Below are positions 1-11,585 of a stretch of DNA of 64,000 nucleotides, piece after piece; the first letter of the stretch is position 1, and each line of letters begins with the position of its first letter. The position numbers and the translations under genes are program-made. The notes under the pieces were generated by a model that saw only the letters and a program-made list of their open reading frames with translations, was not told the DNA's origin and ran no database searches. Source of the DNA: Caenorhabditis elegans (lineage: Eukaryota > Nematoda > Chromadorea > Rhabditida > Rhabditidae); NCBI RefSeq assembly GCF_000002985.6, contig NC_003283.11, positions 13,578,001-13,642,000 of the forward strand, in the 5' to 3' direction.

Positions 1-972
1 TTTATAAATGAAAATTTCCAAGAATTTGCCAAAAATAAGTTTTTTTTGTTTAAGCACTGTTTGGTTACTTTGTAACAATGCTTTTGATTTCCATTGAAAG
101 AGTTTACACATTTTTACCTTGTTTAGGCTTGTGCCTAATTTTTTCTTAAATTTAAGCGTCAATTTTTCATATGATTTTGCAATTTATATATGTTATTCAA
201 TTTTTAAGTAAATGATTTTTTTTCTAAAAGTATAAACACGAATTTCTGATTTTATATATTTAAGTAAACAAATTTCAAAAGCAGGAGACAAATGCAGAAA
301 ATTGTCCATTCCGGTATGATAACCCCAATTTTGCAGATCTGTCGAACTCTCTTACCCCTAATATTCAAGATTCTGACCGACTTTAATGTTTGTGATTCCG
401 TTCCTGAAACTCTTTTATTTCGTAAATCTACCCTAAATGACATCACTTTATCATAATTTTCTGAACAGTCTGAATTCTGTGCTTGTCTTGTCCACCTAGA
501 TAGAACCTCCGCCTCTTCGTTTTCCGGTGAATCTTCCGGCGTGTGCACAATGAGTCACACGGTGTCTTTACCTGTCTATGGGTTTCTCAGAACACTTCCC
601 CCGTAGATCTCATTTCCATATTGTTTTTTTTTGAATATGATATTGCAAAGGCTTTCGATTGTTTCGTTTCTCTGTCAGAGCTATCATTATATTGACGATC
701 GATGTGTCAATATTTTGAATACAAAACGCTTCTTCACTCCTCCCTTCTCTCCATTCTCTTGTATCGTACTCGTCTCCTTCTTCTCCTTTTTACTGCCTTA
801 TCGATAAAACATGCGGGAGAATGGAAATGGATGCTTTTCCATCTTCTACAACAACTCTTTTCAACGTGTTACCATTCTTTCCATACTATTTCCCACACAC
901 ACACACTGCCCAGTCTCTTTTTATCAGCATACTCTCGAGTTCATATTATTTATTTATTTATTGTTTTTCAGT
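1..972. other. AT-rich left-edge region without a supported gene
   Basis: Mostly A/T-rich and non-coding in appearance. On the minus strand an open frame runs from ATG at 548 down to 252. Its first 16 codons (MHTPEDSPENEEAE...) are acidic and coding-like, so it could be a 5' exon of a gene running off the left edge, but no convincing donor follows and its 3' part is poor. A short CA-dinucleotide run lies near 894-906. The last part of the stretch is the promoter and trans-splice region of the gene starting at 973. Confidence 0.4.
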
Positions 973-2538
973 ATGTCAGTGGATCAAACGATAACAGAGC
1001 TCAGTGGCACATTGTCTCAATTGAGCACATTAGTAGCACATATCAATGGACAGATTTCGGGTATCACGGGACGAGTCAATCAGACTTTGGACAATTTCGA
1101 TCAGGCTGTTGCGAACTTAGCGAAAGACGCGGGTTCCCTGACATATCAAGTTGGAAATACGGTACAACAAGTGAGTTTTTTTTTAAATTAATGTTCAAGT
1201 TTTTTATTAAATTTTGTCGTTGAGGGCCTGTCTATTTGAGCAGAAAAGTTTTTTTTCGATAACAATTAATTTGTTTTTTAGTTTAAAAAATGTTTGCCTG
1301 AATTTTAAAAAATGTCTGAAGAAGCACTAATATAAAATTTTGTAAAGTTATTTTCAGGTACCCAATGCTTGGATATTCTACTTCATCTTCATTACACTGA
1401 TAGTCGTTTTTATTTTATTATCAATTCTAATTCTTCTCAGCGTTGTTACAAAAGCCCAAGTGATCTATTCATTTATGAAAGGAGGTTCGGACGACAGTGA
1501 GTTCTATTTAAAATTTCCAAACATTTTTGACATGTAAATGTTGTGAAGTCCTTTTTGTCTCCCACTAAAGCCTTAAAGTTTTATTTTCTTTCAAAGCCTC
1601 ATTTCTTTTTTTTGTGTGCCATGATTCAGTCTGCCTTCCATTTCAGGTTCCAAACGAATGCTCGTCGAAAAAACACGACGAAGTACTGCGGATTTTGGAC
1701 CACAACGAATGAGAACGTCAATGAGGCATGTGCAGATTCCTATGGAGACTGAGCCAAGGAGACCCGGATTTCGAAGAGGTGTGAACTTCTAATAAAAGTT
1801 GTGATGTGATCGTTTTTGTAATAACCGATTATATTTGGTTTTAGTCAAAGTTTAAAAATGTCTTTAGATAATCTTGAGAACTACTAAAAATATTTGAGAG
1901 GACCGTAAAAATCTGACCGTTTTATATTATTAAAAGTGTTTAGATGGACTAACTGACTAATTCTTTGACTAATTTTCTGTTGTTGAACTGGTTCACAAAA
2001 ATTTTCAAAACTTTTTGTCAATTTAACATCTAACCGTTAACTTCAATCAACCTTTACTTCTATGCATGATTTTTCAAAATTTTATAATTTTTTTTTTGCT
2101 TATTTTCCTACTTTATGGAAAACACTTTAGTTATTTTGTACTACTTCTAAAGCTTCAAAAATATTTTACCTATGATTATTTTCAGTTACAACTGTATTTT
2201 CTGAAACTCACGATATTTGGAAATATTGGCTTTAGAGCTTTGTAATATAACTCAAAAAGTTTTTCAAATGTTTTAGTTACCCGTTAAATACATGCTATAA
2301 CACAAGTTAAACTTTTATTTTTAGAATTAAATTAATTTTTATTTAATTTTTATTTAGTTTCACACAAAAATAGCAATTTCAAAATTTTTCAGAGACCAAC
2401 TCAACAGTCTCGGTAACCGGGGAAAACAACAACGTCCGACCGTACCAACGACGACCTGATGAATCTGGAAAATATGCAATGGAGCAGCAGACATCATCAT
2501 CATCTTCAAGGCCCTACTCAACACGTTTAGAAGTCTAA
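973..2538 (+). CDS. Small single-pass membrane protein, nematode family, unknown function
   Basis: I do not recognise this gene. Exons 973-1170, 1358-1496, 1647-1778 and 2393-2538 join in phase to give 204 aa. The ATG lies two bases after a TTTTTCAG site, as expected for a trans-spliced message. Residues 1-66 are polar with regularly spaced Leu/Ile/Val, which suggests an amphipathic or coiled-coil segment and no signal peptide. Residues about 71-95 are one long hydrophobic helix (IFYFIFITLIVVFILL). The tail is basic, then Ser/Gln-rich (SSSSS near the end). If exon 3 is not spliced it ends at TAA 1790-1792, with AATAAA overlapping that stop, so a shorter isoform is possible. AATAAA at 2780 fits the long form. 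The next gene (3046-6603) has the same architecture, so the two may be old tandem duplicates. Confidence 0.8.
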
Positions 2539-3045
2539 TTTACCAACAATTTATGCTTTTTTGTGCCTTTTCTTATACTACCCATTTGCCACTTTCGCTC
2601 ATTTTTCGCTTACCGGTGCCTTCTTCAAAAAACCCCTTCTAGTTTTCAATGATAAGCTGTGATAAGCTTAATCTGCCAATTTCATGACCTAGTCCAGCCA
2701 ATTTCAAAACTTCGTCTTGATGTTTGTATTCTTGATGTATTCATTGCGATCTCGCTCAATGTGCTCTTTCCCACAAAACAATAAAAATGTTGATAAATAA
2801 TATCAAACGCATTTTATGAAATTGGTCTAAACAAGAGAATACGTGGGGGGGGTGAAAAGCAGGGAAAAGGAATAAATGAATCAGAGCGCAAACATTTGGA
2901 GAGAGTCATCTACCAAGATGGAATGGTATTCAATTCTGCGTCTCCACACTCTCTCAAATGAAGTGATAAGAAATCGAAATATTCAAGTCTTTCTACCCTC
3001 TAGATTCGTCAGTATATTTTTGAAATTTTACGAAAATCGAGAGAA
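2539..3045. other. Intergenic spacer
   Basis: Holds the 3' UTR of the upstream gene (AATAAA near 2780) and then the presumed promoter of the gene starting at 3046. A run of eight G lies at about 2845-2852. No other coding signal seen. Confidence 0.5.
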
Positions 3046-6000
3046 ATGGGTGCAGATGAGGAGATTCAGAATATCTACTACAGTATCTACAATATTAATT
3101 TGACTTTGGTTAATGTAAGTTGTTTGATGTTTTCACCAGAAAAATTTGGAACAGTATGTTTCAAATTTTTGGCGCTCAAATTGAAGGGCAAATATTTTAA
3201 AATTTCTTAATGAAAAAAAAACAGTAACTACAATAAATATATGGAAAACCATTTTCTGATCAACCATTTTCTGGAACCAGTGCTCTTCGGGTAGGCAGAC
3301 TTTTCAAGCCTACCTGCCTACAACTTATTTTGGAATTTACCACGTTAGGGCTTTTGGCAAAATATAGGATGCTTAACTGAAACGAAAATTTTCTGAAATT
3401 AAATTTAAATGTCCATTTTAAAAAGTCAAGACAAAAGTGCAATAATCTTTGGTTTTTCAAAAACAAACTTATGAAAAAGCGCTGTCAAGTATCCGGCCGA
3501 GCTCAAAAGATGCTCTCGCCGATTTTTGACAGCTCTGATCATAAGTACACTAACTTTTTTTTTGCAATTTCTGTCTATCCACACATTTTCTCACACTGAA
3601 TTGATTTCCTGTATTGGCGGGACTATTCTTTGGAAACTTAAGGAAAAAATAATCTTAGTCAACTTTTGAACCAGAATCTAGAAATTAATGAAAGATCGGG
3701 TGCTCTTTATGAAAATTTGCAGATGATATTCAAGAACGCCTTATTTTTTGTATATATTTTCCCACGTTCAGCCTTAAAAATCTTTTTTGACTATTTAAAT
3801 ATTTTTGTCAAGTGGGACAAGGTCGTTTTAGACTCCAGAACAATCTGTTTTCTCACTAATCCTTCCATCGAACCGAGTTAATTTTTCATGCAATCTATTC
3901 GTTTTTCCTGAGAGTGCGAATTCCGTCGAAATTCAGCGTCTAAATTAGATTTCTTGCCTCCCTTCAAGCTTCCACCCCACAAACCGCAGTAGTATCATTT
4001 GCATTTTCCATATGTCTCACTGGTAGACATTTAGGTTTTATTCAGGGTCCCTTAGACAGAAAGAGATTTGTTTTCCATAATAATAAAAGGTCGTCATGCC
4101 AAATTGCTGCTGCTCAATTCTCCCAACCGCTCTTCCATTTCCCATTTTTGCTCTCTTTTTCCATTCATTCCTTTTTTCTTTTACTTCTTCGTCATCACGT
4201 TTTCATTTTTGTTTTTTCTAGTCTACCAAACCGTGAGAACTCATTAGTGACACCGTGCATTTCAATACGAGACTTTTCTTTTATGACGCTTCATATTCAT
4301 TTCGTTCCACATTTTCCAATTTGTCTCCTCGTAAATGTGGTCATAAATCGTACTGAATATTCAATAGTTTTTTGTCATATATTACATAGAAAAAGAGAAC
4401 AATTCATAAATGTTCATGACATTCCTGATTGAAAATTGTTATATTTTCTTTTGTCTTGCTCATTTTCTATGTTCCTAAATGGTGGTTGTGTCCGTTAAAT
4501 TTAATTATTCTAAAATAAAATTCGAACTGAGATTTGTATTGTATTGTATTTATTACGATTGAAATCGTGATCAAAAATAAATAGTGAATAGACATGAATA
4601 AGTTAAAGCCCAAACATCATAGCGAGATTGATAATAATCACAAAAATTGATAATAAACATACAGAAAATGAATTATCATCTGAAAAGTTGATTAGTTGGT
4701 ACATGAATGTGCGGGTGTCAGGCTCTGGTGGACGCTTTTGAGTGCAAAATAAAAATTACATTCAAAAAGTCTGATTACTTTTCTATTTTCATAGCTTGTT
4801 GATATCTACTATATGTTTTTTCTACAAAAATTAAAATAAACATACTTTTTCAAAACTATATTTATCAGTAAATCAAAATAGACCCTGCCAAAATTAAATA
4901 GCATAAATTTATTTAATTTGAAAATTTTGAAAAATCTTGAAAACCAAATAAAGTTGTCTTTCAAGTCTTTCATATTTTTTTGAAAGTTCAATTCGAAAAA
5001 ATGAAAAATATATTTCCCAAGTTTTCGAAGTTTTGGATTCAAGAACATTTTCCAATTTGCAATTGATGTGTCTAGACCGAACTTCAGTTTTCATAAACAT
5101 CCAGAAAAGATAGAGAATATATTTGGAAGTAGAATGGCCTGTTTTTTGAAAGATCCATAAAATATCCTAATCTCCGCGTGCTAGAAAATTCAAAAAATAA
5201 AAGTTCTAGGCACATCCAGCCAAAAAATTTCTAAAACTCGGTCGTGAATCTATTTCCTATAGGAATAGCTTTAAGTGACACTTAATTGAATCAAATCTAT
5301 TCTTATTCAGAATTTCCAAATGCTTTGCGTAATCTATGTCGCGAACTATTTTTTATTTCAGCTCGACCAAGGACTCGGTCAACTCGTTGACGGCATGAAT
5401 TTTGGTCTCGGGGTTTTCGACCAACATGTATGTTTTTGTAGTTGACTTTTTGAACATACAAACAATAGCGGTTTACAGGTCAATATGGTTGTGAGGCAGG
5501 TGAATGATGTACAGAACAATGTCAACTCAAAACTTACATTGGTTTGTTACTTTTTACCAAGCTTCCTCTTTCTTTTTCAATGAATGGATTTTCAGTTTCC
5601 AAGTGAATGGCTTTACCTCCTCGTGCTCATGCTTATTGTTCTAATACTTCTTGGTCTTGTTGGTTATCTTCTTTATTATATTGTCAACTACATTCTTAAT
5701 CGACATGATAGATATGAAGAATATCGAATGTGGTATTTAAAAAATGTAATGAAACAAGATGATGTCGATTGGGAAGAAGATGATGAGTTTGCTGAAGGAT
5801 TTTATTCATTAAGTGATGACACTCCGCCACCGACTTATAGTGAATATGTACAGACTGCTGATTTATATGCAAATTATCATGGTGAGTTCTTGAGAGAGAA
5901 AGATATTGGAAATATTAAATCTTACTGAAAAGTAGAATTTTAATTTAAAAATTTCTCACTTTCAATCTACAAAGTTTTTAATGCTTTTTTTTCTGAACTT

Positions 6001-6603
6001 TGGGTAATTGGGTAACTTTTCAGACAATTTTAAACGAAAATTTGAACTTTTAGGTATAATTTAGAGATTCAGCGTATGTGGAGTTTTTCCAGTTGGTTTT
6101 TTAGCCTAAATGGCAGAAAACAGTCTCAATATACCGAAGTTATTTGTAAAAAATTAAAAAATTATTCGATTTTTTTCAATTTTGCAAAAAAAAGGCGGAA
6201 TTACGTTTCCGGCTCTACTGATTTCTTTTTTAAATTTGGCTTACTATTAGTTTTATGATTTGAAACATCGCTTGTCAACTTTTCAGACAATTTTAAACGA
6301 AAATTTGTGCTTTTACGTCTAATTTAGAGATTCAGCGTATCTCTTTTGGGAGACCAAGTTCATTTCGGTATCGAAATTAGGGAGACAAGGGATCTCCGTC
6401 ATAACAGCCTTAAACTACTCCAATAATATGTACGACGAATTTGAGTAATTTTAATTTTTTAAACATTTTTTTCAAATGTTTCCCTTTCCTTAAAAAAATA
6501 ATTTATTTCAGATGAAGTAGAAGCTCAAAGGAAGTCAAATCAGTTTAGCTCGCGTGTTGGGCGACCTCGTGGAACGGGAGACGAGTATTCGACATTAATC
6601 TAA
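3046..6603 (+). CDS. Small single-pass membrane protein with PPxY tail
   Basis: Exons 3046-3114, 5362-5427, 5479-5541, 5596-5881 and 6512-6603 join in phase to 191 aa. I place the start at 3046 because the short frame beginning MGADEEIQNIYYS ends at a perfect GTAAGT donor (3115) in phase 0 with the acceptor at 5361. This makes intron 1 about 2.25 kb. Residues 1-68 are polar with periodic hydrophobics, and residues about 70-97 form one transmembrane helix (LYLLVLMLIVLILL). The tail is acidic (DWEEDDEFAEG) and carries PPPTY, a PPxY-type WW-domain ligand, and a C-terminal YSTLI that resembles a YxxPhi sorting signal. The layout matches the 973-2538 gene, with a conserved acceptor just before the membrane helix. 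Function unknown. AATAAA at about 6653. The start exon is the weakest part. Confidence 0.72.
6014..6340. repeat. 64-bp direct repeat pair inside an intron
   Basis: Two 64-bp copies (6014-6077 and 6277-6340) differ at only a few positions and are separated by 199 bp. Each contains a TTTTCAG acceptor-like string. They lie in the last intron of the 3046-6603 gene and suggest a local segmental duplication. Confidence 0.75.
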
Positions 6604-6902
6604 CCAAAAATGTTGATTATTTTATTACGGGTTAAACAATTTTGAAGTTATTGAATAAATGAAACATGTGACATTTAACATTCTGGTTTAGATTTCAGTT
6701 TCTATTTTTATAGAGATTAGCAGCCTCTATACGGCAGAACAAATGTTAGGTTGGCATGCGGATTGCCTCTCACTCACTCATTTTTTGTGAGGTTTGATCC
6801 GGTCGTAGGTCGATTTGCATACTATTCTCGATTTCCCTTTTTTGCTGTCAGTTGACAGACATCAGTTAATTCATATTTGTTAACTGCAACCTACACTGAA
6901 AA

Positions 6903-7369
6903 ATGCTACATTACCAGCACCTTCTCCTAATTTTGTCGACAATACTTTCATTGGCTTCTGGTCAATATGGAGTCTATCCAGGAATGTATGGTGGAGGGTA
7001 TGGTGGATATGGTTACGGTGGTTATGGTGGATACGGTACCGGTCTCGGAATGTACAATGGTCTTGGGTATGGACTTGGTGGAGTTGGAGGTCTTGGAGGA
7101 CTTGGTGGTGGCTATGGGATGTATAGTCCTTATACAAATTATTGGTGCAAGTAAGTTAACAATTATATAAATTTCACAAAATCTGTGTATTGTTTGCAAT
7201 ATTAAAAAAAAAAATTTTTTTGGCATTTTTAGGAATATTCTGCGTTTGACACATTCTTTCTTAACAATGTTCCGGGCAAATACAATTTTTTGTAAATATA
7301 TTTATATAAACGTCAAAATTATATATTTTCAGCAACTACGGTCTCTATGGAAAGAAGAAAAAGCGGTGA
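6903..7369 (+). CDS. Small secreted Gly/Tyr-rich protein with basic C-terminus
   Basis: Two exons, 6903-7150 and 7333-7369, give 94 aa. Residues 1-20 (MLHYQHLLLILSTILSLASG) are a signal peptide. The mature part is built of YGGYGYGGYGGYG-type and GLGG repeats and ends in a KKKKR tail encoded by exon 2. The composition resembles nematode Gly/Tyr-rich secreted peptides, including the cuticle-associated or antimicrobial NLP/CNC types, but it lacks the dibasic cutting sites between repeats that those show, so I assign no function. Donor GTAAGT and acceptor TTTTCAG are canonical. AATAAA at 7390 is 20 bases past the stop. Confidence 0.85.
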
Positions 7370-10166
7370 ACTTCAAATCCCTATTACAAAATAAATTGAC
7401 ATAGCTTTTCATTAATTCGAATCTCCACATCTATTTTTCTTTCATGTTCTTTTTCTAATGAACCTTGGTGCTTTTTTTGAAATCAGATTTCAGCAGTTTC
7501 TAATTAAATTTCTACATGTACGTATGTCCTCATAGATCACAATCAACAGATGTTTTATTTCCAGGGCAGTTCTGCGTGGGGGCTCTTACTATTTTCAGAA
7601 TTCTAACATCATTTCCGACTTCTTCATTTTCAAAAAAAACTAAATTTGATCTTTCTGGGAAGGTGTGTACATTTGTGATGAGGTAACATGTTTCATAGCT
7701 CATCTTGTGAGTCACAAGATATTTTCGATAAACTTTCTTGTTTAATAAGCGGACGTTTTTGCGGTTTTTGAGTTTTAGACATTGAATTCTATACTTATAG
7801 ATATTTTTGTGTTTTGCTGATATTTTGAAAATTACATATTTCGTGGAAAACTGTAATTAGTGCTCTCTGTAATTTACAGCTTCCGGTTGTTTATTTGGGT
7901 TTTCTAAATAAAAAAAAATCTGATGTAATTCTAAATGAGCAGTTTTCAGTAAAACTATTCATTTTGAAATTCTCATTTGCAGAAATTCTCCAACAAAAAA
8001 ACAGTATTGCATGTGAAAATGCGTCATGAAATGAGTTTTCGCAAGAATTTTAAATTTGTTGTTTTTACATAATTTGCCCATGCTCGCAAAAATATTTGTT
8101 TCCAGTGATATTACGTTGCAAAAACTTTGACTGAAATTTCGAATATTTTCAAAATTTTTCGAAGTGTGAATTCTTATGAATTTCCTGATGGTGAGACAAA
8201 CCCCCCGCAACTTCTTGTTTGAATACTTGAAGACTTTTAAAATTTACTTTTTAATTAATCATTCTAAGGAAACTAGACATAAACCACCCACAATAAGTTA
8301 ACTATTCTATACAAATAAATGAACAATAAAGACATCATAGAAAGCGATTTGTTGAAAATTAGTATTCAAGATGTAACATTTTCCAGACTTCATGAGCTCC
8401 GAATTCAAATTTTATTTTTCCACCTGTCATGCCTGAAACTTTTCATACTAATAACATTCTTTTGATCATACAGCCTGGCGGTGTCTGACATCTCTTTTTC
8501 GTTCCTCATCCTAATGTTTTCTCTTAAAATTATAGTTTGAAACTTGATGGATGATCTCATTCTCTGAGCTCATTTTTGAGTCTGGCCGTTCGAAATGTAG
8601 TGAAAATATCCAGTATTATTTTTTTCCCACTCATCTTCATTTTCGGTCCTTTAATGGATTCCCTAATGAGTCGTTAAAACTGGTAAACAGGAGTCGTTTC
8701 GACATTGAAACAAACGGATTAGTCGTCCTTTTGAGCAATAGGAGATGATAGTCTTTTAGTCGGACATGCTTCCGAGTACCGTGTTTTTTCGGCACGTCTT
8801 TATTTACTTATAGTCAAAAACTGGTAATTACTATATTTTCACAAATCAAAGTTTTGAAAGTCGACCAAAAAATCAATTTTTTCTACGACTTTCATAGTAT
8901 GACGGGTTTCATGATTTTCCACTAGAAGTCGCGTATCTTGGTTACATATTTTTTCACTTCTGACAGAATTATGGAACATAAACTAGAATTTTAAATTTGT
9001 TCCCGTATTTTTCAAAAAAAATCATTTCTAATTCGAGTCGCGTTTGACCTTTTACTCCCCTTCCTCAGATTTTGGAAATGTTCTGAATCTTTTTGGCAAT
9101 AAAACTAGCTTGTTCAGAAAATAAACAGTTTACTTGCCTATTTCTTTGCAAAAACTAAATAATACCAAAATATCATGATGCTGCTGATACAAATCATTTT
9201 TTTCCTATTCAAAGTTTTAATTCCTTCGCATTCACCTATCATGATTTTCTTCAGATTTTCCATCATCTTGTGTTCCATCAAATAATAAGTAAGAAAGCTC
9301 ATGCCATTTTATGTGCACTTGACTTCCCAAAAAATGTCTACGTGCAGTGGACTGACATCACAAAAGCCCACCTAGCCATTCATTTTATGACGATGATGTA
9401 GTTCCAATCTTTTGCTTTTAATAGTTAGTGCAGATTCTTTGTCATACTTATTCTGCAATCAACTGGGCATACATAATTTCATTTTTTGGAAGTTTTTGAG
9501 GAGAAAATGTCTGAAGCATTTAATAGTTGTCATTTTCACAACTTACCATTTAGTGGCAACTTTCTGGAAACATCTGGCTATTTATTAAATCTTATGTTAT
9601 GTACACTACGTTATAGTCTTTGGAAAGTTTCCAGATATTTCGAGATATTTTCTGTTGGTTAATTTCCCAGTCTGCAACTGTTTGAAAAACAAAGATTTCT
9701 TAAAAAACATTGAACTTTTCTCTGATACCACAGTAGCAACTTTTTTTCAGACAGTGGCAACTTTTATTCTTTACTAATTGCAAGTACCAAAATGTTTTCA
9801 GGAAGTTTAGTTCATTCGATCTTTTTCTTCAAAAATAACTCGCCTTATTTATTTGAAACTTTTCCTAGAGTTGGTTGAGTTGGTAAACATCAAGCTGGTA
9901 ATAAAGTTTCGAATTTTTCCTTCATTTCGAAACTCATTTTCAACATTTTCTCTTCTGTTTTCCGCTTATTAAAAAACTTTCTACGCGTTTCCTACAAGTA
10001 ACCAAACATTATTTTTTCAATGGTAGTGGTTTTGTAGAAAAATAAAACTGTGGTAAAATCACAATAATTGAGATTTTAATTTTAATTTTAAAATATATCA
10101 CAACAAAATTTCCACAATTCTAAACTTTGTAAAAACCATCAGACTTGCTTCTTTATTTACTCTTGC
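7370..10166. other. Long intergenic stretch, no gene seen
   Basis: About 2.8 kb of A/T-rich DNA. Open frames are short and on both strands, and none has coding composition plus splice signals. I found no tRNA-like or clear repeat element. The right end carries the promoter of the 10208 gene. Confidence 0.5.
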
Positions 10167-10173
10167 TATAAAT
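10167..10173 (+). promoter_or_regulatory. TATA box of the 10208 gene
   Basis: TATAAAT lies 35-41 bases upstream of the start codon of the small secreted-protein gene. The short distance and the absence of an acceptor-like site before the ATG suggest a conventional, not trans-spliced, 5' end. Confidence 0.55.
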
Positions 10174-10207
10174 ATTTTTTCAACCTTCAATTTTACTCTA
10201 ATTTAAG

Positions 10208-10459
10208 ATGCGATTCTTCGGCTTCTTCGTTCTCCTCGTTGCCGTTTTTGCTCCAAGCCTGGCCATTTTTCGTTCTCCATCTCGGGTGAGTGTCATCACC
10301 AAAAAGCTAATTGCAAACGGATTACAAAACCGATTTCAGGGAATGACGTCAATTGACGAAAACAGCGGTGACGTCATCTGGGTTCCTATTCCACAGGATG
10401 GCCTGCTGGGGAACGGTGGACGACGTAAATGTCTGTTTTGTAGAGGAGTGAGGAAATGA
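10208..10459 (+). CDS. Tiny secreted cationic peptide precursor
   Basis: Two exons, 10208-10285 and 10340-10459, give 65 aa. The 54-nt intron (GTGAGT...TTTCAG) is a multiple of three and open, so an unspliced message would give 83 aa. I prefer splicing because both sites are canonical and the length is typical. Residues 1-19 (MRFFGFFVLLVAVFAPSLA) are a signal peptide. The mature part ends GGRRKCLFCRGVRK, with a CxxC pair and dibasic sites, which fits a small processed or disulphide-bonded secreted peptide. Exon 2 contains two perfect TGACGTCA octamers (10344 and 10369). TATA box at 10167 and AATAAA at 10484. Function unknown. Confidence 0.75.
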   Translation: MRFFGFFVLLVAVFAPSLAIFRSPSRVSVITKKLIANGLQNRFQGMTSIDENSGDVIWVPIPQDGLLGNGGRRKCLFCRGVRK

Positions 10460-10611
10460 GGAACATAATGAACAAACTTGTTGAATAAATTATTTGAACA
10501 TGAGAAGAGTAATGTTTTTTTATGAAAAGAGGCTAGAAAATAAAAAGAATGAGAAAGCCTGAGTCACCGGTTCCAGAGAAAAAATTTAAAAAATATAAAA
10601 AGCAATTAAAG

Positions 10612-11585
10612 TTATTTTCGGAATCCTAACATTCCAACACTTCCCATGAAAACTCCTTCTGTGGCTCCGCGGAGAAACTTTTTCGCGTTGCTTTCACGAG
10701 GTGGCATCATCTGAAAATTACTGGGAAACTTGAAGAGAAAACTGTTAAAATGTAGATTTATATTTAATTGTGAAAAAAGAATCTTGCCTGCTTCATGCCC
10801 GCCTACCTATGTGCCTGACAGCCGCCTATATTCTGAATTTTCGCGTGAACTTCCTCTAATAGGACGGTGCAGGTATATCCATTTCTAGTTGTCTCGTAGG
10901 CAATAGCCAGGCATATGTTGCTTTGAAAGCAGTTTGAAAGTAGAAAGCAGTTGAAAACACACAAGTTTCAAATACGTAAAATTTTTCAAACTCGCTTTGG
11001 AAAATTTTCCATGTTGAAAAATCGTAATTTTTTTAGAAAAAAAGTTGTTCAAGTTTAATTTTTCGATATAACCCAGACGCCAACTGTTTCAAATTAGGTG
11101 CGAAAAATACGGTAACCGGTCCCGACACTACACATTTTTGTTAGATACAAAAAGAGTGTGTAATTTCATAGACTCGAAAACGCGAGCTAGAATATACATT
11201 TTACACTAATATGTTTAAGAAATGTACAAACTCTAACTTTTCATACTTTTCATTTCGAAAAAAATCTCAATTTCCAAATTCTTGAACTCACTCCCATTCC
11301 TGTTCCTCCACAACATGCTCCTCCAGCTCCGCCCATCATGGGGTATCCTGCAGCATATCCATAGCCCATTCCCATTCCATAAGATGGATAACTCTGTCCA
11401 TAAGATTGCCCATAACTCGGATAACCACCATATGCTCCACCATAGCCACCTTGTGTGTAGACGGGAACCAACACAGTCTGTTGCCGGGGAACACCGGCAT
11501 TCATATAGCTTTGGTATAGGGATGGGTTATAATATTGAGATATGGAAATAACGGGGAATAGGAGAATAAGGAGGTGACAAATCAT
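10612..11585 (-). CDS. Secreted Gly/Tyr/Ser-rich protein with cationic second exon
   Basis: Exon 1 is 11585-11292. It encodes a signal peptide (MICHLLILLFPVISIS) and a mature part rich in YGGAYGG, SYGQSYG and GMGYGY repeats, with a CC pair near its end. It stops at a GTGAGT donor in phase 0. Exon 2 is 10710-10612, starts after TTTTCAG and encodes a 32-residue basic segment (MMPPRESNAKKF...) ending GMLGFRK before TAA. Total 130 aa. The join is supported by phase and clean sites only, and an alternative 3' exon cannot be excluded. Like the 6903 gene it pairs a glycine/tyrosine-rich body with a basic tail from the last exon. It converges on the 10208 gene, with 152 bases between stops. Confidence 0.65.
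10785..11140. repeat. Degenerate dispersed repeats in an intron
   Basis: Within the intron of the minus-strand gene, 10785-10930 carries GCCTACCTATGTGCCTG- and GTAGGCAATAGCCAGGC-like strings in inverted orientation. 11096-11140 carries a diverged copy of the CGGTCTCGACACG-type dispersed repeat, also seen near 15610. Boundaries are approximate. Confidence 0.4.

Noticed and set aside
2876-3103. Open frame overlapping the 3046 exon in another frame
   Set aside because: No downstream donor fits and the composition is poor. The 3046 frame has the GTAAGT donor and correct phase.
5320-5361. In-frame ATG at 5320 as start of the second single-span protein
   Set aside because: It would retain a strong TTTTTATTTCAG acceptor as coding sequence. 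The exon at 3046-3114 with a GTAAGT donor in matching phase explains the 5' end better.
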